Positions 9,735 to 19,305 are shown, numbered from the stretch's first letter. The stretch: 64,000 nucleotides of DNA from Colwellia demingiae (GCF_007954275.1 NZ_VOLT01000002.1:248001-312000), one strand, 5' to 3'. Notes: generated by a model not told the origin, from the sequence alone. Translations and numbers: made by a program.

Positions 9735-10163
9735 TCACTTAGGCAAACTATTTAAAAATTCATCCGCTTCAATAGAGAATCCACACGATTTCATCCAGGC
9801 AATGGCCTCTGCTGCTTCAACGAACACGCGTCGTTCATAATTCCCTTCACTTTGCGGGACAATATTTTCAAGTTGCATGTTCTTCCAAGCTGATGGCGAA
9901 TAAACATGACAGTCTTTGATACAGCCGCTATTTTTAAATTGCTGGCAATGCTCAATTAAATGAGATTCCATCTCAGGAACGCCTAATTCCCACTCATCAA
10001 AATAGGAAAAAATGGCCCACTGCGTTCCTTGTAAATGCTCCGTTTCAGCGCGAAATTCTCGGCAATATTGAATAGCCGCTTCTTCATTCCAGCAACCACT
10101 AAACCACTGCAATACATAATTGTTTTTTACTAATATTCGCCAATCCCCGTGTACTGCAAACAT
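9735..10163 (-). CDS. Hypothetical cytoplasmic protein, 142 aa
   Basis: The frame starts at ATG with AGGT at suitable spacing. The product opens MFAVHGDWRILVKNNYVLQW and contains SGCWNEEAAIQYCREFRAE; its alternating beta and helix pattern (FSYFDEWELGVPEMESHLIEHC; RRVFVEAAEAIAWMKSCGF) recalls STAS/SpoIIAA-like small alpha/beta domains, but I cannot assign it. There is no signal peptide or membrane span. Six cysteines are present without an obvious metal motif. It converges on glsA and is divergent from nosR; I see no evidence that it belongs to the nos system. Confidence 0.65.
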   Translation of the reverse strand: MFAVHGDWRILVKNNYVLQWFSGCWNEEAAIQYCREFRAETEHLQGTQWAIFSYFDEWELGVPEMESHLIEHCQQFKNSGCIKDCHVYSPSAWKNMQLENIVPQSEGNYERRVFVEAAEAIAWMKSCGFSIEADEFLNSLPK

Positions 10164-10340
10164 ATGAATTTACCTATAAAACTTACTGGTTGTGCTCTTT
10201 ACTTATCATTAAAGGGGTGTTTTCAATTGAAGTAAAGCAATGATTCGATATTAAGCGATTTAGCGTCATATCGATACTTATACCCATAATTTATATAAGG
10301 ATTTAAGGAATACAAACCACAGTACATTTATTTACATAGC

Positions 10341-10354
10341 TTGATCTACATCAT
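10341..10354 (+). promoter_or_regulatory. FNR/DNR-type box upstream of nosR
   Basis: TTGATCTACATCAT differs at only one end base from the FNR/DNR consensus (TTGAT-N4-ATCAA). It lies 94 bp upstream of the nosR start, which suggests anaerobic, possibly NO-responsive, activation. A second such box precedes nosD at 15491. Confidence 0.75.
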
Positions 10355-10447
10355 AACGGCTTTAAAGCGAAAGCGTACACTGTGACATATTGTCGCAGTT
10401 GGTCATTTTTATGCCATACTGCATGAACACAACACCTTGGCGATGTC

Positions 10448-12637
10448 ATGTTAGTAAATAATTTTTTTAACTTCTTCATGGGTTTATCCCAACAAACAGT
10501 CTCTACACTGAGAAGCACGCTTACCCAAGCGTTGGTTCTATTTTTATGTGTCATCATGCCAGCACAAGCCCTTTTTGTTAGCCCTCCTAAAGATCCTATG
10601 CCGTTAATTAAGGAGATCTTTGCCGAACAAACTAAAATTAGTGAGAAACAAGCTACTGAAGAAGGTGGTCCCTTAGTTTGGACCGTTTATAAACAAGGTT
10701 CTAAAGGCGATGAGATTTTAGGTTACGCCTTTGAAACTAATGACATAGCTAAAATCCCAGCCTATTCAGGCGAACCAGTAAATATGTTAGTGGCTATTGA
10801 TACTAAAGGCGTTTATTTAGGCGCAAAAGTATTAGAACATCATGAACCAATCATATTAGCGGGCATTCCCGAAAGTAAATTACATAATTTCACCAAACAA
10901 TATGACGGTTTACATGTGAGTGACCGTTTAAAAGTTGGCGGCAACAAAACCGACAATGTTATTCACATCGATGGCCTTTCTGGCGCAACCGTTACGGTAA
11001 TGGTGATGAATGTTGGTATTGTAAAATCAGCAACAAAGGTTGCTCGTGCGCTAGGTATTATTAGTGCTAGCCAAGACGTAATACAACCAATGGGAACCAT
11101 TTACCCTGACGTTTTTGCCAAGTCAGATTGGACTACCCTCACCGGTGATGGCTCTATCCGTAAGTTATACCTCAACAGAAAAACTGTTGATGAAGCGTTT
11201 GTTGATACTGATGCCGAACATGTTGAAGAAGCGAGTAGCGAACAAAAACAAGATATGTTTGCCGAGGTTTATTTTGCACAATTAAACATTCCTACCGTTG
11301 GTCGTAACTTACTTGGTGATAGTGAGTATGACTATGTTATTTCTTCATTAAAACCTGGCGAACACGCGCTTATTTTAATGGGTACAGGTTATTCATTTAA
11401 AGGCTCTGGTTATGTTCGTGGTGCTATTTTTGATCGTCTTCAAATATTACAAAATGGCGATGCATTTGCCTTTAGAGATTTAGATCACAGTCGCGTACCC
11501 GATATTTATATTGAAGGAGCCCCACAATTCAGTGAGCGTTCAATCTTTATTATCCGTGACCACCACAAGTTTAACCCCGCTTCTGATTGGCAGCTAGAGT
11601 TATTAGTTCGTCGTCAAACCGGTCCTCTAGAAAGTATATTCACAAGTTTTAAAGCTGATTATCATACCTTAGACAAATATTTAGATCGCCCAGCTGTCAT
11701 TATGCCTGAGCCAGAATTAACGCTAGCGCAGCAAGTATGGAAAGAAAAAGAAGCTGAAGTCATTGTACTCATTATCTTACTTATTATTGTTGTGATGAGC
11801 TTGTTTTTCCAGGACATCCTTGTACGTCATCCAACATTTATGCATAACTTCCGTCATTTATTCCTAATTGTTACGGTGGTATTTATTGGTTGGTCTTGGG
11901 GCGGACAACTCTCTGTAGTGAACGTATTTACTTTCTTACAAGCCTTTATGTCTGATTTTTCTTGGGACTTGTTCTTACTTGACCCAGTGATTTTCATTCT
12001 TTGGGGCGCAGCAGCGGTTACCATGATTTTATGGGGTCGTGCGGTTTACTGTGGCTGGTTATGCCCGTTTGGCGCGTTACAAGAATTAATGAATATTTTT
12101 GCACGCTACATCAAAATTCCACAATTTGAATTACCTTGGGCTGTTCATGAACGTTTATGGGCCATTAAATATCTAATTTTATTAGCACTGTTTGGTTTGT
12201 CGATGGAGTCATTATCACTGGCCGAGCAATTCGCTGAAGTAGAGCCATTTAAAACCACTTTCTTATTGAAGTTTGATCGTGAATGGCCGTTTGTATTGTA
12301 TGCCACCATTCTACTTATTATTAACATTTTTAACCGCAAATTCTTCTGTCGTTACTTGTGTCCGTTAGGTGCTGCGTTATCAACAAGTAACAGCGTTCGT
12401 TTATTTAGTTGGTTACGTCGTCGTCCTGAATGTGGTCAGCCTTGTAAAACATGTGCTAAAGAATGTGAGATTCAAGCAATAGATCCAGATGGTGTTATTA
12501 ACATGCGTGAGTGCCATTACTGTCTTGATTGCCAAGTGACCTATTTTAATGAAGAAAAATGTCCACCATTGAAAAAATTAGCAAGAAAAAAAGCAAAGTT
12601 TAAAGAAACAGAAATAGAAATAACCGAAGTAGCTTAA
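10448..12637 (+). CDS. nosR: NosR, membrane flavo-iron-sulfur protein for N2O reduction
   Basis: NosR passes electrons to, or helps mature, nitrous-oxide reductase and is needed for nos expression in studied bacteria. This 729-aa protein has a signal-like first helix (about residues 22-42, ending MPAQA), a periplasmic FMN-binding domain whose flavin-attachment motif SGATVT lies near residue 177, then several membrane spans from about residue 438. The cytoplasmic polyferredoxin part has CGWLCPFG, CRYLCPLG and two C-terminal 4Fe-4S clusters (CGQPCKTCAKEC and CHYCLDC). The length is normal. It is first in the nosRZ unit, 60 bp ahead of nosZ. FMN attachment should need ApbE/NosX, which is not encoded in the window. 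Confidence 0.97.
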   Translation: MLVNNFFNFFMGLSQQTVSTLRSTLTQALVLFLCVIMPAQALFVSPPKDPMPLIKEIFAEQTKISEKQATEEGGPLVWTVYKQGSKGDEILGYAFETNDIAKIPAYSGEPVNMLVAIDTKGVYLGAKVLEHHEPIILAGIPESKLHNFTKQYDGLHVSDRLKVGGNKTDNVIHIDGLSGATVTVMVMNVGIVKSATKVARALGIISASQDVIQPMGTIYPDVFAKSDWTTLTGDGSIRKLYLNRKTVDEAFVDTDAEHVEEASSEQKQDMFAEVYFAQLNIPTVGRNLLGDSEYDYVISSLKPGEHALILMGTGYSFKGSGYVRGAIFDRLQILQNGDAFAFRDLDHSRVPDIYIEGAPQFSERSIFIIRDHHKFNPASDWQLELLVRRQTGPLESIFTSFKADYHTLDKYLDRPAVIMPEPELTLAQQVWKEKEAEVIVLIILLIIVVMSLFFQDILVRHPTFMHNFRHLFLIVTVVFIGWSWGGQLSVVNVFTFLQAFMSDFSWDLFLLDPVIFILWGAAAVTMILWGRAVYCGWLCPFGALQELMNIFARYIKIPQFELPWAVHERLWAIKYLILLALFGLSMESLSLAEQFAEVEPFKTTFLLKFDREWPFVLYATILLIINIFNRKFFCRYLCPLGAALSTSNSVRLFSWLRRRPECGQPCKTCAKECEIQAIDPDGVINMRECHYCLDCQVTYFNEEKCPPLKKLARKKAKFKETEIEITEVA

Positions 12638-12697
12638 TTGGATCAAGCGAGCTAAATAACAAATTTAATTACATTTTAAGTAAAGTGGAGAATAACA

Positions 12698-14599
12698 ATG
12701 AGTAAAGAAGAGTTAAATTTAACGAATGACTCCAATGAAGTTACATTGGAAAGCGAAGAACGTCGTAAGTTTTTTGGTAAAAGTGCCCTAATCGGTGCAG
12801 GTGTTGTAGCAGCGCCAATGACAGCAGCTATGTTTGCCTCTACTGCGCAAGCACAAAGAAAAGAAATTGCAATGAGCCCTGTTGTACATCCAGGTGAATT
12901 AGATGAGTATTATGGCTTCTGGTCAGGTGGTCATTCTGGTGAAGTCCGTATTATGGGTATCCCATCAATGCGTGAGTTAATGCGTATTCCAGTATTTAAT
13001 ACTGACTCAGCAACAGGCTGGGGTTTAACTGAAGAATCTAAACGTGTTAAAGGCGACAGTGCCGATATCATGATGGGTGACTCTCATCATCCTCATATGA
13101 GTATGACCGATGGTAGTTACAACGGTAAATATGTTTTCATTAATGATAAAGCTAACTCCCGTGTAGCACGTATTCGTTGTGACATCATGAAGTGTGACAA
13201 AATGCTTACGGTACCAAACGTACAAGCAGTTCACGGATTACGTGTACAAAAAGCACCATATACTAAATATGTTGTTTGTAATGGTGAATTTGAAATTCCA
13301 ATGAATAACGATGGTAAAGAAGGCATGAGAGATGTCAGCACTTACCGTTCGTTATACAACGTAATTGACGCAGAAACCATGGAAATGGCTTTCCAAGTAA
13401 TGGTTGACGGTAACTTAGATAATACTGATGCCGATTTTGATGGTAAGTACTTCGCATCTACATGTTACAACTCAGAAATGGGTATGAACTTAGGCGAAAT
13501 GATTTCTGCTGAGCGTGACCACGTTGTTGTATTCAGCTTAGCGGCTTGTGAAGCAGCACTTAAAGCGGGTAAATTCAAAACTTATAACGGTAATGATGTA
13601 CCAGTACTAGATGGTCGTAAAGGTTCTGAATTAACACGTTATATTCCAGTTCCAAAATCACCTCATGGTTTGAATACTTCGCCAGAAGGTAAATACTTCA
13701 TGGCAAATGGTAAATTATCACCAACAGTAACAGTAATTTCTATTGCTAAGTTAGATGATTTATTTGCAAACAAAATTAAACCTCGTGACACTGTAGTAGC
13801 TGAGCCAGAGTTAGGTTTAGGTCCTTTACATACAGCGTTTGATGGCCGCGGTAACGCTTACACTACATTATTCCTAGATAGCCAAATTGCTAAATGGAAT
13901 GTTGAAGACGCAATCAAAGCGTACAATGGCGAAAAAGTTAACTATTTACGTCAAAAACTTGATGTGCATTATCAACCAGGCCATAACCATACAACACAAG
14001 GTGAATCACGTGATGCTGATGGTAAATGGTTAGTTGTTCTATGTAAGTTCTCTAAAGATAGATTCTTACCTACTGGACCACTTAAACCAGAAAATGATCA
14101 ATTAATTGATATTTCTGGTGATGAAATGAAAATTGTTCATGATGGTCCAACATTTGCTGAACCGCATGACTGTATTATGGTACACCGTAGTAAAATTAAG
14201 CCTAAGAAAGTTTATACCCGTGATGAGCCAACTTTTGCAGAAACATTAGCAATCGCGAAGCGTGATGGTGTTAATCCAATGAGTGACAATAAAGTTATTC
14301 GCGATGGCAAAAAAGTTCGTGTATATATGACTTCTGTTGCACCTACCTACGGTATGAGTGAGTTTACTGTAAAACTAGGTGATGAAGTCACCGTAATCAT
14401 AACTAACCTTGACCAAGTAGAAGATGTAACTCATGGTTTCTGTATGACTAACCACGGCGTACAAATGGAAATTGGTCCTCAACAGACTTCTTCTATTACC
14501 TTTACTGCCAACAAACCTGGCGTACAGTGGTATTACTGTAACTGGTTCTGTCATGCACTACACATGGAAATGCGTGGTCGTATGTTTGTTGAAGCTTAA
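12698..14599 (+). CDS. nosZ: Nitrous-oxide reductase NosZ (clade I, Tat-exported)
   Basis: NosZ reduces N2O to N2 in the periplasm, the last step of denitrification. The 633-aa protein starts with a Tat signal carrying the twin Arg (RRKFF, residues 22-26) and a cleavage-like TAQAQ, which places it in clade I. The N-terminal beta-propeller has His-rich CuZ ligands ([20 protein letters not shown]). The C-terminal cupredoxin has a complete CuA site: the THGF His, then C614, C618, H622 and M625. A good GGAG site precedes the ATG. Partial copies of its 3' end are repeated downstream (14630-15320). Confidence 0.98.
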   Translation: MSKEELNLTNDSNEVTLESEERRKFFGKSALIGAGVVAAPMTAAMFASTAQAQRKEIAMSPVVHPGELDEYYGFWSGGHSGEVRIMGIPSMRELMRIPVFNTDSATGWGLTEESKRVKGDSADIMMGDSHHPHMSMTDGSYNGKYVFINDKANSRVARIRCDIMKCDKMLTVPNVQAVHGLRVQKAPYTKYVVCNGEFEIPMNNDGKEGMRDVSTYRSLYNVIDAETMEMAFQVMVDGNLDNTDADFDGKYFASTCYNSEMGMNLGEMISAERDHVVVFSLAACEAALKAGKFKTYNGNDVPVLDGRKGSELTRYIPVPKSPHGLNTSPEGKYFMANGKLSPTVTVISIAKLDDLFANKIKPRDTVVAEPELGLGPLHTAFDGRGNAYTTLFLDSQIAKWNVEDAIKAYNGEKVNYLRQKLDVHYQPGHNHTTQGESRDADGKWLVVLCKFSKDRFLPTGPLKPENDQLIDISGDEMKIVHDGPTFAEPHDCIMVHRSKIKPKKVYTRDEPTFAETLAIAKRDGVNPMSDNKVIRDGKKVRVYMTSVAPTYGMSEFTVKLGDEVTVIITNLDQVEDVTHGFCMTNHGVQMEIGPQQTSSITFTANKPGVQWYYCNWFCHALHMEMRGRMFVEA

Positions 14600-14730
14600 T
14601 AATAGCTTCATGCGTGATGTTACCGAAAAGGTTCTGTCACGCAGTTAATATACTACAAGCATGAAAATGCGTGGCCGTATGTTCGTTGAAGCATAAGCTT
14701 TAACTTAACAAGCAGTTAATTAAGAATTCA

Positions 14731-14765
14731 AAAGCTCGACACTGAAAAGTGTCGGGCTTTTTTGT
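14731..14765 (+). terminator. nosZ terminator, array copy 1
   Basis: AAAGCTCGACACT (14731-14743) pairs with AGTGTCGGGCTTT (14748-14760) around GAAA, with one T-G pair, followed by a T-run. This is a textbook intrinsic terminator and the first met by transcripts leaving nosZ. Confidence 0.92.
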
Positions 14766-14886
14766 GATCTTAATTACAGGAAACTGGTTCTGTCATGCAG
14801 TTAATATACTACAAGCATGAAAATGCGTGGTCGTATGTTCGTTGAAGCATAAGCTTTAACTTAACAAACAGTTAATTAAGAATTCA

Positions 14887-14921
14887 AAAGCTCGACACTG
14901 AAAAGTGTCGGGCTTTTTTGT
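14887..14921 (+). terminator. nosZ terminator, array copy 2
   Basis: This is identical in hairpin and T-run to the copy 156 bp upstream. Confidence 0.9.
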
Positions 14922-15042
14922 GATCTTAATAACAGGAAACTGGTTCTGTCATGCAGTTAATATACTACAAGCATGGAAATGCGTGGTCGTATGTTCGTTG
15001 AAGCATAAGCTTTAACTTAACAAGCAGTTATTTAAGAATTCA

Positions 15043-15077
15043 AAAGCTCGACACTGAAAAGTGTCGGGCTTTTTTGT
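15043..15077 (+). terminator. nosZ terminator, array copy 3
   Basis: This is identical in hairpin and T-run to the two copies upstream. Confidence 0.9.
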
Positions 15078-15203
15078 GATTTTAATTACAGGAAACTGGT
15101 TCTGTCATGCCGTTAATATACTACAAGCATGAAAATGCGTGGTCGTTTGTTCGTTGAAGCTTAAGCTTAAGCTTTAACTTAACAAACAGTTAATTAAGAA
15201 TTC

Positions 15204-15238
15204 AAAAGTCCAACATTGAAAAATGTCGGGCTTTTTTG
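15204..15238 (+). terminator. Degenerate nosZ terminator, array copy 4
   Basis: The stem has drifted (AAAGTCCAACATT against AATGTCGGGCTTT), leaving mismatches near the base but keeping the T-run. It is probably weaker than copies 1-3. Confidence 0.7.
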
Positions 15239-15490
15239 TGATCTTAATTACAGGAAACTGGTTCTGTCATGCAGTTAATATACTACAAGCATGAAAATAC
15301 GTGGTCGTATGTTTGTTGAATTGAAGCCAGACCAACACGCAAGATATACGTTTTCCATCTCATCAGTTCAGGTTATCAATCTTATAAACCTACGAAATAC
15401 CGTGCCCAAAAAACATAAGAACAGCTATCCACGATATTGCAAGGATATTTATATTTTTATTGCCTATTATGAGCTATAAATGAAACTTAT

Positions 15491-15504
15491 TTAATCGAGA
15501 TCAA
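15491..15504 (+). promoter_or_regulatory. FNR/DNR-type box upstream of nosD
   Basis: TTAATCGAGATCAA has one mismatch to TTGAT-N4-ATCAA. It lies 60 bp before the nosD start and downstream of the terminator array, so nosDFYL is likely a second, separately started anaerobic unit. Confidence 0.7.
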
Positions 15505-15563
15505 CTGATTTTCGTCTAATAATGCTATGCTGCATTTAGTTACCCTTTTATAGAATAATTGTT

Positions 15564-16952
15564 TTGCTACTCTTCAAAAAATCACTTGCCATCTTGTTCA
15601 TCATCAGCAGCTTTTATGCTCAACAAGTCACTGCGCAAGAAATTCAATTATCGCCCGCTGATGATTTACAACAAGCACTTAATAATAGCCAGAATGGCGA
15701 TGTTATTATATTAGAGTCTGGGAGTTACTTCGGTAATTTCATCATCCCAAATCAAGTAACGCTTCGTAGCAATAATAAAGGCGAAGCCATTATAGACTCT
15801 CAAGGTAAAGGTCATGGTTTATGGCTCAAAAATTCGCATATCACCATAGAAAACCTAACCATAACCAACTGGGGTAATGACTTAACCGAGCAAAATTCTG
15901 GTATATATTCTCATGATAAAATAGACAACAACAAAGTACCTAACTTAACCATTAGAAATAATATTTTAATTGGGGATGGTTTTGGCATCTGGCTTAATCA
16001 AGCTGACAAAGCGATTATTAGCCATAACCGCGTTAAAGGAAACTTAACATTACGTTCAGCTGACAGAGGAAACGGTATTCAAGTTGCCAATGTCACTAAT
16101 AGCCATATTTTTCTTAATGAGGTCAGTGAAACTCGAGACGGTGTTTATGTTATTTCCAGTCAAAATAATATTATTGAACAAAATACCATGCACCATTTAC
16201 GCTACGGTATTCATTATATGTATTCTTATGATAATACAGTAAAAAATAATTCTGCTTACAATACTCGTGCAGGTTACGCCTTAATGAGTTCACGTCGATT
16301 AACTATTACCGGTAATAAAACAATCGACAGCGAAGATTATGGTTTTTTACTGAATTTTATTACCCAGTCTACTTTTAGTCATAACTATGTTAAAAACGTT
16401 TGGACAAAACCTGAAAATAAAGTGCTTGGCCGCGATGGTAAAGGCTTATTTGTTTATAACTCAGGCTACAATACGGTAAAAAACAATATTATTGATACCG
16501 CTGAAATAGGCATTCATCTTACGGCTGGTTCTGAAAACATCAAGATATTCGGTAATAGCTTTATCAATAATCCCACCCAAGTTAAATATGTTTCCAATAA
16601 AAAACAAGAGTGGAGTAAAGATGGTCGAGGTAATTACTGGAGTAATTATTTAGGCTGGGATATGGGGAATGATGGCATCGGCGATACTATTTTTGAACCC
16701 AACGACGGTATAGATAAACTCGTCTGGCAATACCCCGAAATGAAAATGATTATGGATAGCCCTGCAATTTTAATTTTGCGCTGGGTACAAAGACAATTTC
16801 CAGTACTTAAACCACCGGGCGTTAAAGACAGCTTCCCATTAATGAGCGCCCCTAGTTTAACAAAGAACGATCAAACCGTTACAACACCTACCTTTGCAAA
16901 AAGTAATTCTGCGCAGTCAGCAAACACCACTAGCGCAAGCTTGAAGGAATAA
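15564..16952 (+). CDS. nosD: NosD, periplasmic beta-helix maturation protein
   Basis: NosD works with the NosFY transporter to assemble the CuZ centre of NosZ. The 462-aa product has a signal peptide (LAILFIISSFYAQQVTAQE) and then a right-handed parallel beta-helix made of repeated NxxxxN-type rungs from about residue 60 to 340 (for example NNILIGDGFGIWLNQA, NNIIDTAEIGIHL), the NosD/CASH carbohydrate-binding-like fold. The start chosen is a TTG at 15564, because it gives a complete signal peptide; the ribosome-binding site there is weak. Only 4 bp separate it from nosF. Confidence 0.93.
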   Translation: MLLFKKSLAILFIISSFYAQQVTAQEIQLSPADDLQQALNNSQNGDVIILESGSYFGNFIIPNQVTLRSNNKGEAIIDSQGKGHGLWLKNSHITIENLTITNWGNDLTEQNSGIYSHDKIDNNKVPNLTIRNNILIGDGFGIWLNQADKAIISHNRVKGNLTLRSADRGNGIQVANVTNSHIFLNEVSETRDGVYVISSQNNIIEQNTMHHLRYGIHYMYSYDNTVKNNSAYNTRAGYALMSSRRLTITGNKTIDSEDYGFLLNFITQSTFSHNYVKNVWTKPENKVLGRDGKGLFVYNSGYNTVKNNIIDTAEIGIHLTAGSENIKIFGNSFINNPTQVKYVSNKKQEWSKDGRGNYWSNYLGWDMGNDGIGDTIFEPNDGIDKLVWQYPEMKMIMDSPAILILRWVQRQFPVLKPPGVKDSFPLMSAPSLTKNDQTVTTPTFAKSNSAQSANTTSASLKE

Positions 16953-16956
16953 TTTT

Positions 16957-17871
16957 ATGAGTACTCCACTAGTATCACTCACCGATGCAGGTATAAGTTA
17001 CCAGCAACTCGATGCTTTAAAGTCAGTGACAATGCACTTGAACCAAGGTGAGGTTATGGGTTTATTTGGCCATAACGGCGCCGGTAAAACTACCATGATG
17101 AAACTTATCCTAGGGGTTATTTCTCCAAGTCGTGGCACGGTTGAAGTAATGGGCATGGCGCCTGATTCAAAAGAAGCATGGCATTGTCGTAGTAAAGTTG
17201 GTTACTTACCTGAAAACGTGAGTTTTTATGAACAACTTACCGGCTTAGAAGTATTAACTTACTTTGCAAAATTAAAAGGTTTCAATAAAAAACAGGCTAT
17301 TGATTTACTTGAGCAAGTGGGTATTACCCATGCGATGAAAAGACAAGTAAAAACGTACTCAAAGGGTATGCGTCAACGTTTAGGTTTAGCACAAGCATTT
17401 ATTGGTGAGCCGAAATTATTATTACTTGATGAACCAACCGTTGGTTTAGATCCCATCGCTACCCGCGATTTTTATAAAACAGTTGATCAATTAAAGTCTA
17501 ATGGCTCTAGTGTCATTCTATGTTCTCACGTTTTGCCAGGTGTTGAGCAACATATTGATCGGGCGATGATTTTATCGACTGGTCAATTATTAGCTATGGG
17601 TACCTTAGCCGATTTACGTCAACAGGCGGCTTTACCTGTTGCTATCAAACCCTTTGGACTTAATGGTTCAGTGGCGAATGACAGCAAACTAAATGGTTTT
17701 TTAACCGCCAACTGTCCAAACACTTTATTGGTACCTGAACAGGAAAAAATGAAGGTATTAAGACAATTAATCAGTCATGAAGGCTTAGATGATTTACAGG
17801 TAGAGACTGCAAATTTAGAGCAAGTTTATCAGCACTTCCTGTCGGAACATGAAAGTGGAGAGAAAAAATAA
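16957..17871 (+). CDS. nosF: NosF, ABC transporter ATPase
   Basis: This is the cytoplasmic ATPase of the NosFY exporter needed for CuZ assembly (family knowledge; recent work links it to NosD and sulfur or copper delivery). The 304-aa sequence has a Walker A GHNGAGKTT (residues 38-46), an ABC signature YSKGMRQRLG near 134, a Walker B LLLLDEPTVGLD near 155-166, and a switch His in CSHVLPG. A C-terminal extension of about 90 residues is typical of NosF. Its stop overlaps the nosY start (TAATG), which indicates translational coupling. Confidence 0.96.
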   Translation: MSTPLVSLTDAGISYQQLDALKSVTMHLNQGEVMGLFGHNGAGKTTMMKLILGVISPSRGTVEVMGMAPDSKEAWHCRSKVGYLPENVSFYEQLTGLEVLTYFAKLKGFNKKQAIDLLEQVGITHAMKRQVKTYSKGMRQRLGLAQAFIGEPKLLLLDEPTVGLDPIATRDFYKTVDQLKSNGSSVILCSHVLPGVEQHIDRAMILSTGQLLAMGTLADLRQQAALPVAIKPFGLNGSVANDSKLNGFLTANCPNTLLVPEQEKMKVLRQLISHEGLDDLQVETANLEQVYQHFLSEHESGEKK

Positions 17872-18689
17872 TGAGACAAATATTAACCGTTGCTAATAAA
17901 GAGTTTCACGATGGTTTAAGAAATCGTTGGTTAATTTCTATTACACTCATTTTTGCACTACTGTCTATTGGCTTAACCTACTTTGGCGCTGCAGCTTCTG
18001 GTGCTGTTGGTGTAGCTTCACTTTCAACAACGGTTGCCAGTTTAGCCAGCTTAGCTGTTTTTCTTATTCCTCTTATTGCCTTACTGCTCAGCTACGATAG
18101 CTTTGTCGGTGAACAAGAAAGTGGTACCTTGTTGTTGTTATTGACCTACCCATTAAGTAAAAGCCAATTATTACTCGGTAAGTTTATCGGTCAAGGCAGT
18201 ATTATCGCCTTAGCGACCTTGCTTGGTTTTGGCTCATCGGCGATATTATTGTATTTCCAACTCGGCGACATACAAGTGTTAACAAGCTTCTCAGTATTTA
18301 TTGTTAGTGCAATTTTATTGGGCTTAAGCTTTACTGCAATTTCTTATTTAATTAGCTTATCGGTAAGTGAAAAATCGAAAGCCGCTGGTTTTGCTTTAAT
18401 TACTTGGTTCTTGTTTGCGCTTGCCTTTGATTTAGCGTTATTAGCTCTACTTGTCGGCGTTGAACAAGGTATTACCCAAGCTGGTTTAACACAATTGATG
18501 ATGCTTAATCCAGCGGACATTTTCCGTTTAGTAAACCTTTCAGGGCTTGATAGTAGTGATGTTAACGGCGCTCTTGCTGTTGCCATTAATGCTAGCCTTT
18601 CACAAGGACAGTTGTTCTCTGCTTTACTTGCTTGGGTTGCATTACCCTTGAGCATTGCCATATTTATCTTCAAAAGGAAAAAACTTTAA
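17871..18689 (+). CDS. nosY: NosY, ABC transporter permease
   Basis: This 272-aa integral membrane protein has about six hydrophobic spans, starting with a conserved amphipathic entry (RQILTVANKEFHDGLRNRW) and containing the family motif LLSYDSFVGEQESGTLLLLLTYPLSKSQLLLGK. It pairs with NosF. The start overlaps the nosF stop (TAATG), and its own stop overlaps the nosL ATG in the same way, so nosFYL are tightly coupled. Confidence 0.95.
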   Translation: MRQILTVANKEFHDGLRNRWLISITLIFALLSIGLTYFGAAASGAVGVASLSTTVASLASLAVFLIPLIALLLSYDSFVGEQESGTLLLLLTYPLSKSQLLLGKFIGQGSIIALATLLGFGSSAILLYFQLGDIQVLTSFSVFIVSAILLGLSFTAISYLISLSVSEKSKAAGFALITWFLFALAFDLALLALLVGVEQGITQAGLTQLMMLNPADIFRLVNLSGLDSSDVNGALAVAINASLSQGQLFSALLAWVALPLSIAIFIFKRKKL

Positions 18690-19192
18690 TGTTTGCTATT
18701 TTTAAAACGCTCGGTGCAATTTTTTGTTTAATCGTCATATCTGCCTGTTCAGATAATTCAGCACAACAAGCCGTTATTCATAAAGCGGTTGCCATGGAAA
18801 GCAGCGATGAATGTCACTTATGTGGCATGCTTATCACCAACTTTGATGGCCCTAAAGGCGAAGTATTCCGAAAAGAACAAGGCGATAAAGTATTTAAGTT
18901 CTGCTCTACCCGCGACATGTTTAGCTATTATTTAGACCCTGAAAATACCCGTAATGTCAGTCAAATACTGGTACATGATATGAGTAAAATGCCTTGGGGC
19001 AGTGACAGTATTGATGATAAATATTTTATTGATGCTAAAACTGCTTGGTATGTTACTGGCTCTGAAAAAACAGGGGCAATGGGAAAAACGTTAGCAAGCT
19101 TTAGTTTACAAACAGATGCTCAAGCTTTTGCCGATGAATTTGGCGGTAAAGTACTTAGCTTTAAAGATGTGAATCAAGATAGTCTTTGGTAA
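18689..19192 (+). CDS. nosL: NosL, copper-binding lipoprotein
   Basis: NosL is a periplasm-facing lipoprotein that delivers Cu(I) to NosZ. I place the start at the ATG overlapping the nosY stop (18689), giving 167 aa. The protein then begins MFAIFKTLGAIFCLIVISAC with a lipobox ending in the acylated Cys. A longer frame from 18632 would add residues before the signal and is unlikely. The copper motif CHLCGMLI is present, followed by the typical KVFKFCSTRDMF stretch. It is the last gene of nosDFYL and is followed by a terminator. Confidence 0.95.
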   Translation: MFAIFKTLGAIFCLIVISACSDNSAQQAVIHKAVAMESSDECHLCGMLITNFDGPKGEVFRKEQGDKVFKFCSTRDMFSYYLDPENTRNVSQILVHDMSKMPWGSDSIDDKYFIDAKTAWYVTGSEKTGAMGKTLASFSLQTDAQAFADEFGGKVLSFKDVNQDSLW

Positions 19193-19243
19193 GTAGAGAC
19201 TCTGTTTCCTCGGTGGTAACTCGGTGCGAATATGATGTATTAA

Positions 19244-19281
19244 CTAGCTGAACCTTTTAACTATGTTCAGCTAGCTTTTTT
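19244..19281 (+). terminator. Terminator of nosDFYL
   Basis: CTAGCTGAAC (19244-19253) and GTTCAGCTAG (19265-19274) form a perfect 10-bp stem followed by CTTTTTT. Confidence 0.9.
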
Positions 19282-19305
19282 ACAAGTTTAATAAATCTAT
19301 TGAAG

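Larger units (their letters stand above)
14544..15321. repeat. Tandem array of nosZ 3' end plus terminator
   Basis: After the true nosZ tail (homologous segment from 14544), five copies of a related segment begin at 14630, 14786, 14942, 15098 and 15260. The periods are 156, 156, 156 and 162 bp; the last gap is longer because of a CTTAAG duplication. Each copy carries a damaged nosZ C-terminus: codons for NWFCHA, then an insertion (GTTAATATA) and a stop, followed by MRGRMFVEA and a stop. The first four also carry a terminator hairpin; the fifth is cut off near 15321. Copies differ at only a few bases, so the expansion is recent or homogenised. Confidence 0.95.

Noticed and set aside
14630..15321. 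Regular repeat array considered as CRISPR
   Set aside because: Units are about 156 bp, nearly identical throughout with no variable spacers, and are derived from nosZ plus a terminator.
15291..15479. 62-aa open frame beginning MKIRGRMFVEL
   Set aside because: It starts inside the last degenerate nosZ-tail repeat and runs into unrelated AT-rich sequence; no ribosome-binding site or recognisable protein.
18344..18673. 109-aa frame antisense to nosY
   Set aside because: nosY is certain by family and coupling; the antisense frame is its shadow.
18632..18688. Upstream extension of nosL
   Set aside because: It overlaps the nosY coding end and would place extra residues before an already complete lipoprotein signal.
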